Positions 1 to 7,024 are shown, counted from the stretch's first letter. The stretch is 7,100 bases of DNA from JALZAH01 sp051000755 (GCA_051000755.1 JBPCNZ010000153.1:1-7100); one strand, 5' to 3'. Notes: generated from the sequence alone by a model not told the origin. Made by a program: numbers and translations.

Positions 1-100
1 GCTGAGACATGCCCCCACGATCGCGGCCCACGACGCTCAGGTGGTGGATCATGACGACCAAGATGACGAGACCAATCAGGACCAACACCCAACCGAGCAC
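1..100 (-). CDS. Small membrane protein, partial (runs off the left edge)
   Basis: A minus-strand reading frame opens at a GTG (plus bases 98-100), six codons after an in-frame TAG, and stays open to the window edge. The visible 33 residues contain one strongly hydrophobic stretch (about residues 2-18, LGWVLVLIGLVILVVMI) followed by a polar segment with HH and RDRGG. This reads as an N-terminal transmembrane helix or uncleaved signal anchor. It lies 51 bp downstream of the GT20 gene on the same strand, so it could be co-transcribed. No Shine-Dalgarno is evident before the GTG, the C-terminus is missing, and I do not recognise the family. The hydrophobic pattern is the only real support, so a chance open frame is not excluded. 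Confidence 0.35.
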   Translation of the reverse strand, partial: MLGWVLVLIGLVILVVMIHHLSVVGRDRGGMSQ

Positions 101-151
101 CCGATGCCGGTCAGGGCACTAGCCGACAGCTGACGGTCGGGGCCGGTCGGG

Positions 152-1567
152 TCAGGGCCGGGTCCGCCCCTGCGCCCCCGAGACCATCTGCTCCCACCAC
201 TGCCGCGGCGTCGCGCCGGCGATGGCGTGGCGGAGGGCCCGGGCCCGGGATGCCCGCTCGGGGGCCGGAACGGCGAGGGCGGTGGCCATGGCCTCGGCGG
301 TGGCCACCACGTCGAAGGGGTTGACGCCGACAACGTGGGCGCCGAGCAGGTCGAAGGAGCCGGCCTGGCGGCTGAGGACCACGGTGCCGTCGCGGTCGTT
401 GACCAACGGGCCCTCGACGGCGACCAGGTTGAGACCGTCGCGCACGGGGTTGACGAGCAGGACGTCGTAGCGGCGCAGGGCGGCCACCGAGCGGGGATGG
501 TTGTCGTCGGTGTCGATCAGGATCGGCGTCCAGGTCGCGGTGGACCACTTGGCGTTGAGGTAGTCGACGAGGGTGGTGATCTCCTGGGCGTAGGCCTGGT
601 AGTCGGCCAGGCCCACCCGGGACGGGTAGACGAACACCCCGAAGACCACGGCGTCGATCAGGTCGGGGTGGGACTCAAGCATGGCGTCGAAGGCCCACAG
701 GCCCCGGAGGATGTTCTTGGACAGCTCGATGCGGTCGACCCGGGCGATGAGGTGGCGGCCGCCGAGGGTGGCTTCGAGAGCGGCCAGCTCCGCCTCGCAC
801 GCCTCGGAGGTGGCCACCCGGGCCAGGTCCTCCCCGTCGGTGGCCGCCGCCGCCACGAACACGTCAGCGTCGCGCCCCCCCACCTCCGTGGCGCAGGCCT
901 GGTAGCGGGTGGCCCACCGCTGGGAATGGAATCCGCAGGGGCCGCCGTCGACCATGGTGGCGATGAGCTCGGCGCCGACCTCGTCGGGGAGCACGGCCAG
1001 CTCCTCAGGGGTGGGCCAGGGGGTGTGGATGAAGGTGGCGGTGCGCAGATCGGGGCGCCGCTGGGCCAGCATCCCCGCCACCAGGCACAGGTGGTAGTCC
1101 TGGACCACCACGGTGGCCCCGTCGGCGGCCACGTCGGCCACGGCGTTGGCGAACTGGCGGTTGACGGTGCGGTACCGGGTCCACGCCTGATGCCAGTGGC
1201 GGTCGAATCGGGGCCGGCGGGGAAGGTCCCAGAGCCCATGGTTCACATACCACAGGGTGCCGTTGGCCACCACGTCGTAGTAGGCCGAGAAGTCGCCGGG
1301 GTCGATGGTGATGGAGCGCAACCGGAACCCCTCCGCCTCGATGACCCCGCCCGGAGCGTTGGCGGCCGCCTCCCGGTCGGAGTCGCTGAGGGCCGCGGCC
1401 ACCCACAGGGCACCGCTGTGGGTCACGCCGGGGCCGAGGGCGACGACCATGCCGCCGGCGCCCCGCTTGACGACGGGGTGGCCGTCCGGCCCCGGCCAGA
1501 AGGTCAGGGGCCCCCGGTTGGAGACCACCACCACGTCCGGTTGCCGAGAGGAGGGGGGGGCGACCAT
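152..1567 (-). CDS. otsA: GT20 family glycosyltransferase, trehalose-6-phosphate synthase (OtsA) type
   Basis: Predicted 471-residue cytosolic retaining glycosyltransferase, close to the 474 of E. coli OtsA. The family joins NDP-glucose to glucose-6-phosphate to give trehalose-6-phosphate. Visible signatures: the N-terminal strand VVVVSNRGP (residues 12-20), the glycine loop RGAGG (35-39), VQDYHL with D157 (E. coli D130), VDRIELSKN with R279 and K284 (nucleotide-phosphate binding, E. coli R262/K267), PSR with R317 (probable R300 equivalent), and RDGLNLVAVE with D377 and E385 (E. coli D361/E369). The loop after R279 reads IELSKN rather than the usual LDYSKG, so the acceptor could differ from glucose-6-phosphate. 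The ATG at 1567 is chosen because the N-terminal strand begins directly after it; no Shine-Dalgarno precedes it and a promoter sits where a leaderless start would need one. Codons 3-5 contain a run of eight C. No otsB phosphatase is visible. The GT20 family is near certain; trehalose specificity is less so. Confidence 0.9.
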   Translation of the reverse strand: MVAPPSSRQPDVVVVSNRGPLTFWPGPDGHPVVKRGAGGMVVALGPGVTHSGALWVAAALSDSDREAAANAPGGVIEAEGFRLRSITIDPGDFSAYYDVVANGTLWYVNHGLWDLPRRPRFDRHWHQAWTRYRTVNRQFANAVADVAADGATVVVQDYHLCLVAGMLAQRRPDLRTATFIHTPWPTPEELAVLPDEVGAELIATMVDGGPCGFHSQRWATRYQACATEVGGRDADVFVAAAATDGEDLARVATSEACEAELAALEATLGGRHLIARVDRIELSKNILRGLWAFDAMLESHPDLIDAVVFGVFVYPSRVGLADYQAYAQEITTLVDYLNAKWSTATWTPILIDTDDNHPRSVAALRRYDVLLVNPVRDGLNLVAVEGPLVNDRDGTVVLSRQAGSFDLLGAHVVGVNPFDVVATAEAMATALAVPAPERASRARALRHAIAGATPRQWWEQMVSGAQGRTRP

Positions 1568-1575
1568 TGCCGTCG

Positions 1576-1604
1576 ACCATAGTGAAGGGCCATCCGTCGG
1601 CCAA
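1576..1604 (-). promoter_or_regulatory. Predicted promoter of the GT20 gene, leaderless type
   Basis: On the minus strand a -35 TTGGCC (1604-1599) is separated by 17 nt from a -10 TATGGT (1581-1576), which fits the actinobacterial TANNNT pattern. The ATG begins 9 nt after the -10, at 1567, so transcription would start at or within a base or two of the start codon. The lack of any Shine-Dalgarno agrees with this. The same 46-bp gap must also hold the promoter of the divergent glycerate kinase. Confidence 0.4.
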
Positions 1605-1613
1605 CATGGTGCG

Positions 1614-2606
1614 ATGCCCCGCGTCGTCGCCGCCCCGGACAAGTTCCGGGGCACGGCCACGGGCCGGCAGGTGGCCGCGGCCATCGCCGCCGCCGCCGGC
1701 GATGCGGGATGGGACTGCGACCAGATGCCGGTGTCCGACGGCGGCGAGGGTTTCTGCGATGTGCTGGGGGGCCGGCGGAGGACGACCCGGGTGCATGGGC
1801 CCCTGGGTGACCCGGTCCTGGCCGAATGGAGGCTCCTGCCAGGCGACACCACCGCGGTGGTGGAGATGGCCGCGGCGTCGGGCCTGGCCTTGCTCGGCGG
1901 TCCTTCGGGGAATGACCCCGTCCGGGCCGACACCCGCGGTACCGGGGAGCTGATCGCCGACGCGGTCAAAGCCGGCGCCCGCCACATCCTGGTGGGGATG
2001 GGCGGATCGGCCAGCACCGACGGCGGCCTGGCGGCCATCGAGGTCCTCGAGCCCCACAGCCGCCTCAAGGGGGTGGGCCTCACGGTGGCGTGCGACGTCA
2101 CCACCCGGTTCGTGGACGCGGCGAACGTGTTCTCGCCCCAGAAGGGGGCCACCCCGGCCCAGGCCGAGCTGCTGGCCCGTCGCCTCGAGCGCCTGGTCCA
2201 GGTCTACGCCGACCGGTTCGGCACCGACATCGCCGACCTGGCCGGCTCGGGGGCGGCGGGAGGCCTGGCCGGCGGTCTGGCCGCCATCGGGGCCACCCTC
2301 TCGTCGGGGTTCGAGGTGGTGGCCGAGGCCATTGACCTACCTATCTTCATCGAGGAGGCCGATCTGGTGGTGACCGGTGAGGGCTTCCTCGACGAGCAGT
2401 CCTTCAATGGCAAGGCGGTCGGAGGGGTCAGCGACCTGGCCCGAGAAGCGGGGGTCGGGGTCCTGATCGTGGCCGGTGACGCCGAGGGCGACCAGCCTTT
2501 GCCCTACTGCAGCCTGACCGAGCGCTTCGGACGGGAGGCGGCCATGGGCGACACGGTGCGCCTGGTCCGCCAGGTGGTGGCCGACGAGCTGCGCCGCCGG
2601 GCCTGA
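1614..2606 (+). CDS. Glycerate kinase (GlxK/GarK family), short actinobacterial form
   Basis: Predicted 330-residue cytosolic ATP-dependent kinase that phosphorylates D-glycerate to phosphoglycerate (the GlxK/GarK family usually gives 2-phosphoglycerate). Family motifs in order: APDKFRG (residues 7-13), PVSDGGEG (39-46), GMGGSASTDGG (128-138), ACDVTTRF followed by FSPQKGA (173-179), a GSGAAGGLAGG glycine segment, and ADLVVTGEGFLDEQS with TGEG at 254-257. Typical members have about 370-380 residues; the stretch between GGSASTDGG and ACDV is shortened, as I recall from other actinobacterial copies, and no frameshift is seen. The ATG at 1614 directly precedes the first strand (PRVVAAPDKF). There is no Shine-Dalgarno, and a weak -10-like CAACAT at 1602-1607 would allow a leaderless transcript. 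The gene diverges from the GT20 gene (46-bp gap) and converges on gpgS (4-bp gap), which points to a role in glycerate/3-phosphoglycerate supply or glucosylglycerate turnover. Confidence 0.92.
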   Translation: MPRVVAAPDKFRGTATGRQVAAAIAAAAGDAGWDCDQMPVSDGGEGFCDVLGGRRRTTRVHGPLGDPVLAEWRLLPGDTTAVVEMAAASGLALLGGPSGNDPVRADTRGTGELIADAVKAGARHILVGMGGSASTDGGLAAIEVLEPHSRLKGVGLTVACDVTTRFVDAANVFSPQKGATPAQAELLARRLERLVQVYADRFGTDIADLAGSGAAGGLAGGLAAIGATLSSGFEVVAEAIDLPIFIEEADLVVTGEGFLDEQSFNGKAVGGVSDLAREAGVGVLIVAGDAEGDQPLPYCSLTERFGREAAMGDTVRLVRQVVADELRRRA

Positions 2607-2620
2607 GGGTTCAGGCCGGC
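2596..2620. terminator. Shared bidirectional terminator hairpin made from the two converging stop codons
   Basis: GGCCTGA (2600-2606) pairs perfectly with TCAGGCC (2611-2617) around a 4-nt loop GGGT. With one bulged G (2599) the stem extends by three more pairs (2596-2598 with 2618-2620). The left arm contains the TGA of the glycerate kinase and the right arm contains the complement of the TGA of gpgS. No T-tract follows on either strand, which is common for terminators of high-GC actinobacteria. Structure is seen directly; function is inferred. Confidence 0.5.
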
Positions 2621-3504
2621 CGCAGGTCGACGTCGAGCTGGTGCAACGGCGGCAGGGTGGTCAGCGCCACCGCCACCTCCGCGGCGTCGGGGCGGTCGAG
2701 GACGGCGGTCCACCCGCCGACGCTGCGGGGATCAACGCCGGCTCGGTCCAGGCCGACCTGGAGGATGGCCAGGGCCTGGGGGCCGAGCTCCACCAACGGC
2801 CGGTTGCGGTGGACCCGCTGACCCAGGTCGCACTGGGCGATGACCTCCGCCCCCCAGCGCGCCGATACGTCGATCAGGAGTCCCAGGTCGACGGCGTAAC
2901 CGCCGGCGAACGGCACTGCCTCGAGCACTTCCCGCCGGGCTGCCACCTCACCGGCGAGGGGCTGGATGATGGTGCTCAGTTGGGGGAACAGGGCGGCGAT
3001 CAGGGGTCGGGCCATCAGCTCGGTCACCCGCCCGCCCTCGCCCGGGCGCCCCTCGAAAGGCCGGCGGTAATGGGCCTTGACGAAGCCCAGATCGGCCCGT
3101 TCCAGCAGCGGACCGATCAGGCCGAGGACGAACGAAGCATCGAAGTGGCGGACGTCGGCGTCGCAGAAGGCCACGATGTCGCCGTCGGTGACGCGCACGG
3201 CCCGCCACATGGCCTCACCCTTGCCCGGGCCGCCCGGATAGCCGGGGAGGACCGCCGAGGTGTCCCACACCACCGCCCCGGCCGCCTCGGCCAGGGCCGC
3301 GGTGGCGTCGGTCGACGCGTCGTCGATCACGACCACCTCGTCGATCACCCCCGGGCCCAGCAGGTCGCCGACCACCACCCCGACCACCTCGGCGATGGTG
3401 TCCGCCTCGTCGCGCGCCGGGATGCACACCGACACGCGCTGGCCCCCTTTGGCCTCGAGGACCCGGGCGGGGGGAAAGTCCCGGGCATCGAACGATCCGA
3501 CCAT
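2611..3504 (-). CDS. gpgS: Glucosyl-3-phosphoglycerate synthase (GT81)
   Basis: Predicted 297-residue GT-A-fold glycosyltransferase that transfers glucose from NDP-glucose to 3-phosphoglycerate. This is the first step toward glucosylglycerate, a compatible solute and, in mycobacteria, the primer of methylglucose lipopolysaccharides. Motifs: VSVCIPARDE (24-33) and VVVIDDASTD (57-66) for nucleotide binding, PGKGEAMWR (93-101), the metal-binding DAD (115-117), YRRPFEG followed by GRVTEL (158-163) for the phosphoglycerate site, QPLAGE (181-186), GGYAVDLGLLID (201-212) and HRNRPL (232-237). In order and spacing these match the M. tuberculosis enzyme, including the catalytic-site His; D206 stands where that enzyme has Glu. 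The protein is slightly shorter than the mycobacterial one (324) at both ends. The ATG at 3504 is preceded at about 10 nt by AGGA. No gpgP phosphatase lies in the window. The gene diverges from the riboswitch-controlled thrC operon. Confidence 0.94.
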   Translation of the reverse strand: MVGSFDARDFPPARVLEAKGGQRVSVCIPARDEADTIAEVVGVVVGDLLGPGVIDEVVVIDDASTDATAALAEAAGAVVWDTSAVLPGYPGGPGKGEAMWRAVRVTDGDIVAFCDADVRHFDASFVLGLIGPLLERADLGFVKAHYRRPFEGRPGEGGRVTELMARPLIAALFPQLSTIIQPLAGEVAARREVLEAVPFAGGYAVDLGLLIDVSARWGAEVIAQCDLGQRVHRNRPLVELGPQALAILQVGLDRAGVDPRSVGGWTAVLDRPDAAEVAVALTTLPPLHQLDVDLRPA

Positions 3505-3554
3505 GGCGTCTGCATCCTGCCACGGGCCGGCCCGATAGCCGCACGGGCCTTGGA

Positions 3555-3583
3555 TTGACGGCCGCGGGAGATCGTGGGAACAT
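3555..3583 (+). promoter_or_regulatory. Predicted promoter of the riboswitch-thrC-cysO transcript
   Basis: A -35 TTGACG (3555-3560) is followed after 17 nt by GAACAT (3578-3583), which keeps the A2 and T6 of the actinobacterial -10. The expected start of transcription, near 3590, coincides with the first base pairs of the riboswitch P1 stem at 3592. That agreement is the best support. The -10 itself is weak. Confidence 0.5.
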
Positions 3584-3590
3584 TCATGTC

Positions 3591-3687
3591 GTCATCAAGA
3601 GCGGTCGAGGGACGGGCCCGTCGACGCCGCGACAACCAGTCGAGAGACGCAAGTCTACGACCAGGTGCCAATGCCCGCTTCGATGAG
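3591..3687 (+). promoter_or_regulatory. SAM riboswitch (SAM-I/SAM-IV superfamily) in the thrC leader
   Basis: The leader carries the hallmark blocks of SAM-I-type aptamers in order: TCATCAAGAG (3592-3601), GAGGGACGGGCCCG (3607-3620), ACAACC (3632-3637) and GGTGCCAAT (3664-3672). P1 is TCATC (3592-3596) with GATGA (3682-3686). P2 is GCGG (3601-3604) with CCGC (3627-3630), enclosing the kink-turn-like GAGGGA and the GGG/CCC hairpin. P3 is CC (3636-3637) with GG (3664-3665), continued by GTCG/CGAC and AGAC/GTCT and capped by a GCAA tetraloop at 3649-3652. Only nine bases lie between GGTGCCAA and P1, so the P4 hairpin of classical SAM-I is absent; this favours SAM-IV or SAM-I/IV. P1 ends on the first base of the Shine-Dalgarno, so SAM binding should stabilise P1 and block translation of thrC. 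Aptamer identity rests on motif recognition; no covariance model was run. Confidence 0.88.
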
Positions 3688-3691
3688 GAGG
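3686..3691 (+). promoter_or_regulatory. Shine-Dalgarno of thrC, abutting riboswitch P1
   Basis: AGGAGG lies 6 nt before the GTG at 3698 and decides the start codon. Its first A (3686) is the last paired base of riboswitch stem P1. If G3591/G3687 is left as a mismatch, P1 can be extended by C3590-G3688 and T3589-A3689, which would hide more of the site. This is the simplest route to SAM-controlled translation here. Confidence 0.85.
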
Positions 3692-3697
3692 AAAAGC

Positions 3698-4939
3698 GTG
3701 TCGTTTGTCCAAGGACTCCGCTGTCGTGAATGCGCGCGTCCCTATCCGGCCGAGGCTCTGCACGTCTGCGAGCACTGCTTCGGACCCCTCGAGGTCGCCT
3801 ACGACTATGACGCCATCGCCGGCCACATCTCGCGTGAGAGCATCGCCGCCGGCCCGTTGACGATCTGGCGTTACGCCGACCTGCTGCCCGCATCTCCGGA
3901 GGGAGCCATCGACCTGGGGGCGGGATTCACCCCCCTGGTGCGCGCCGACCGCCTGGCCGCGGAGATCGGCCTGGGCGAGCTGTGGATCAAAAATGACACC
4001 CTGAATCCCACCGGGTCGTTCAAGGACCGGGTCGTTTCCGTGGCCCTGACCAAGGCTCAGGAGCTCGGTTTCAAGGTGGCGGCGTGCGCGTCGACCGGCA
4101 ACCTGGCCAACTCGGTGGCGGCCCACGCCGCCCACGCCGGCCTGCGCTCGGTGGTCTGCATCCCCGCCGACCTGGAGCCGGGCAAGATCGTCAACACGGC
4201 CATCTTCGGCGGGACCCTGGTCGCCCTCGACGGCACCTACGACGAGGTCAACCGGCTCTGCGCCGAGCTGGCCGACAGCCACCCGAGCTGGGCCTTCGTC
4301 AACGTCAACGTCCGGACCTATTACGCCGAGGGCTCCAAGACCCTGGCCTTCGAGGTGGCCGAGCAACTGGGCTGGGAGGCCCCCGACCACGTCGTCGTGC
4401 CCGTGGCCTCCGGCAGCCAGCTGACCAAGATTGTCAAGGGCTTCTCCGAGCTGCACCGCGTCGGCCTGCTCGACACCGCACCGTCGGTGCGCATCTCAGG
4501 GGCCCAGGCGGCGGGTTGTTCCCCCGTTGCCACCGCCTTCGCCGAGGGCCATGACTTCGTCACCCCGGTCCGGCCCGACACCATCGCCAAGTCCCTCGCC
4601 ATCGGCAACCCGGCCGACGGGCCCTACGCCCTCGATGCCGTGCGCCAATCGGGCGGGGAGTTTGCGTCGGTCACCGACGACGAGATCGTGGCCGGCATCC
4701 GCCTCCTGGCCCGCACCGAGGGGATCTTCGCCGAGACCGCCGGCGGAGTCACCATCGCCTCCCTCGCCAAGCTGGCCCGCGCCGGGGTCGTCCGCCCCGA
4801 CGAGCGGGTCGTGGCCTACGTGACCGGCAACGGCCTCAAGACCATCGAGGCCGTCGCCGCCCACTGCGCTCCCACCGTCACCATCGCCCCCACGCTGGCC
4901 GCCTTCGAGGCGGCCGTCGACACCGAAGAGGTTGGTTGA
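3698..4939 (+). CDS. thrC: Threonine synthase family PLP enzyme with N-terminal zinc ribbon; possible carrier-dependent homocysteine synthase
   Basis: Predicted 413-residue fold-type II PLP enzyme. Family members convert O-phosphohomoserine to threonine. Residues 9-27 form a zinc ribbon (C9, C12, C24, C27). The PLP lysine is K109 in NPTGSFKDR, followed by ACASTGNLANS (substrate/phosphate loop), a VASGSQLTK segment in the position of the PLP-phosphate loop, and a C-terminal TGNGLKTIEAV typical of the family. The GTG start at 3698 has an ideal AGGAGG at 6 nt; in-frame GTG/ATG codons upstream lie inside the riboswitch and are not used in this call. The stop is 2 bp before the start of the sulfur carrier gene, so the two are probably translationally coupled. 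Control by a SAM riboswitch and pairing with a CysO-like carrier are unexpected for plain threonine synthesis and suggest a sulfur-transfer reaction on O-phosphohomoserine (inference). ThrC family membership is firm; the in vivo reaction is open. Confidence 0.9.
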   Translation: MSFVQGLRCRECARPYPAEALHVCEHCFGPLEVAYDYDAIAGHISRESIAAGPLTIWRYADLLPASPEGAIDLGAGFTPLVRADRLAAEIGLGELWIKNDTLNPTGSFKDRVVSVALTKAQELGFKVAACASTGNLANSVAAHAAHAGLRSVVCIPADLEPGKIVNTAIFGGTLVALDGTYDEVNRLCAELADSHPSWAFVNVNVRTYYAEGSKTLAFEVAEQLGWEAPDHVVVPVASGSQLTKIVKGFSELHRVGLLDTAPSVRISGAQAAGCSPVATAFAEGHDFVTPVRPDTIAKSLAIGNPADGPYALDAVRQSGGEFASVTDDEIVAGIRLLARTEGIFAETAGGVTIASLAKLARAGVVRPDERVVAYVTGNGLKTIEAVAAHCAPTVTIAPTLAAFEAAVDTEEVG

Positions 4940-4941
4940 GC

Positions 4942-5217
4942 ATGTCGGTCACCGTCCGGGTCCCCACCCAGCTCCGCTCCCTGTCCGGCGGGGAGAGCTC
5001 CGTCGGCGTCGACGGGTCGACCGTCGCCGAGGTGCTGGCCGCCCTGGAGGCCGCCCACCCCGGTTTCAGCGACCGCCTCTTCGACGAGAGCGGCAAGCTC
5101 CGGCGCTTCGTCAACGTGTTCGTCAACGACGAGGACATCCGCTTCCTCGGCGGCACCGATGCGGCGGTGGCCGAGGGCACCACGGTGTCGATCGTGCCGG
5201 CCGTCGCCGGCGGCTGA
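4942..5217 (+). CDS. cysO: CysO-like sulfur carrier protein (ThiS/MoaD beta-grasp family)
   Basis: Predicted 91-residue ubiquitin-like protein ending in a free Gly-Gly (VPAVAGG), the hallmark of carriers that are adenylated and converted to a C-terminal thiocarboxylate by a MoeZ/ThiF-type enzyme. The block RFVNVFVNDEDIRFLGG (about residues 55-71) and the AVAGG end closely resemble M. tuberculosis CysO, which donates sulfur to O-phosphoserine through CysM; the resemblance is stronger than to ThiS or MoaD, as I recall those sequences. The ATG at 4942 is preceded by AGAGG (4927-4931) inside the end of thrC and begins 2 bp after the thrC stop. Here the partner PLP enzyme is ThrC-like rather than CysM, and neither the Mec+ protease nor the activating enzyme is in the window. 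Sulfur-carrier function is well supported; that it serves cysteine synthesis is not. Confidence 0.88.
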   Translation: MSVTVRVPTQLRSLSGGESSVGVDGSTVAEVLAALEAAHPGFSDRLFDESGKLRRFVNVFVNDEDIRFLGGTDAAVAEGTTVSIVPAVAGG

Positions 5218-5248
5218 TCCCGGGACCTGGGCTTCGGAGCGGAGCGGG

Positions 5249-5277
5249 TTGCGTTAGCCGCCCTGAGGCGGTTAACT
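5249..5277 (+). promoter_or_regulatory. Possible groEL promoter upstream of CIRCE
   Basis: TTGCGT (5249-5254) and TTAACT (5272-5277) are 17 nt apart and would place the transcription start at about 5284, inside CIRCE, which is where HrcA usually blocks the polymerase. The -10 is a poor match (T at position 2), and the elements overlap the preceding hairpin. Spacing to the operator is the main argument. Confidence 0.35.
5254..5275 (+). terminator. Hairpin terminator of the thrC-cysO operon
   Basis: A 9-bp stem (TTAGCCGCC with GGCGGTTAA, one G-T pair) closes a CTGA tetraloop, 36 bp after the cysO stop. It is followed by CTGTT rather than a true T-tract. It ends 3 bp before CIRCE, so termination would insulate groEL from read-through out of the SAM-controlled operon. 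Confidence 0.55.
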
Positions 5278-5278
5278 G

Positions 5279-5305
5279 TTAGCACTCGACTGATGAGAGT
5301 GCTAA
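5279..5305. promoter_or_regulatory. CIRCE operator (HrcA binding site)
   Basis: Perfect inverted repeat TTAGCACTC, 9-nt spacer, GAGTGCTAA, identical to the CIRCE consensus in both arms. CIRCE is bound by the heat-shock repressor HrcA, so groEL is predicted to be released on heat or protein-folding stress. It lies 70 bp upstream of the groEL start codon. The hrcA gene is not in the window. Confidence 0.97.
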
Positions 5306-5326
5306 CTCCCGGGTGTCACCTGGGAG
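5306..5326 (+). other. Leader hairpin directly after CIRCE
   Basis: CTCCCGGGT (5306-5314) pairs with ACCTGGGAG (5318-5326) through nine pairs (one G-T) around a 3-nt loop GTC. It starts on the base after CIRCE and would form in the groEL 5' leader, about 33 nt before the Shine-Dalgarno GGAGGG at 5359-5364. It could stabilise the mRNA or add to control; the structure is seen and the role is unknown. Confidence 0.5.
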
Positions 5327-5375
5327 CACGACCACGCTCAACACCAAGGTCACCCAATGGAGGGACGATCCACCG

Positions 5376-7001
<1,626 letters not shown>

Positions 7002-7024
7002 CCCCGTCTCTGTCTTTGTCGACT

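Noticed and set aside
227..1582. Long plus-strand open frame (451 codons) opposite the GT20 gene
   Set aside because: Antisense shadow typical of high-GC DNA: low-complexity Gly/Val/Asp/His composition, no recognisable motif, while the other strand carries the GT20 signatures.
1305..1613. N-terminal extension of the glycerate kinase reading frame
   Set aside because: It would overlap the GT20 gene; the family starts with a short strand and APDKFRG, which fits the ATG at 1614.
1568..2152. N-terminal extension of the GT20 reading frame
   Set aside because: The frame stays open but runs antisense through the glycerate kinase; the family's first strand begins just after the ATG at 1567.
2641..3558. 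Plus-strand open frame opposite gpgS
   Set aside because: Shadow frame; gpgS motifs are continuous on the minus strand, and this frame ends inside the thrC promoter region.
3665..3697. Earlier in-frame thrC starts (GTG 3665, ATG 3671, ATG 3683)
   Set aside because: They lie within conserved riboswitch elements (the GGTGCCAAT block, P1), have no Shine-Dalgarno, and the GTG at 3698 has an ideal one.
3586..3729. 47-codon open frame starting at ATG 3586 that could be a leader peptide
   Set aside because: It runs through the whole aptamer and into thrC with Arg/Ser-rich sequence, has no Shine-Dalgarno, and the ATG probably lies upstream of the predicted transcription start.
4942..5217. Calling the carrier ThiS or MoaD from the fold alone
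   Set aside because: No thiamin or molybdopterin genes nearby, and the VNDEDIRF and VPAVAGG segments fit CysO better.
5313..5375. Upstream GTG start for groEL at 5313
   Set aside because: It would add 21 residues foreign to GroEL and place the start inside the leader hairpin; the ATG at 5376 gives the standard N-terminus.
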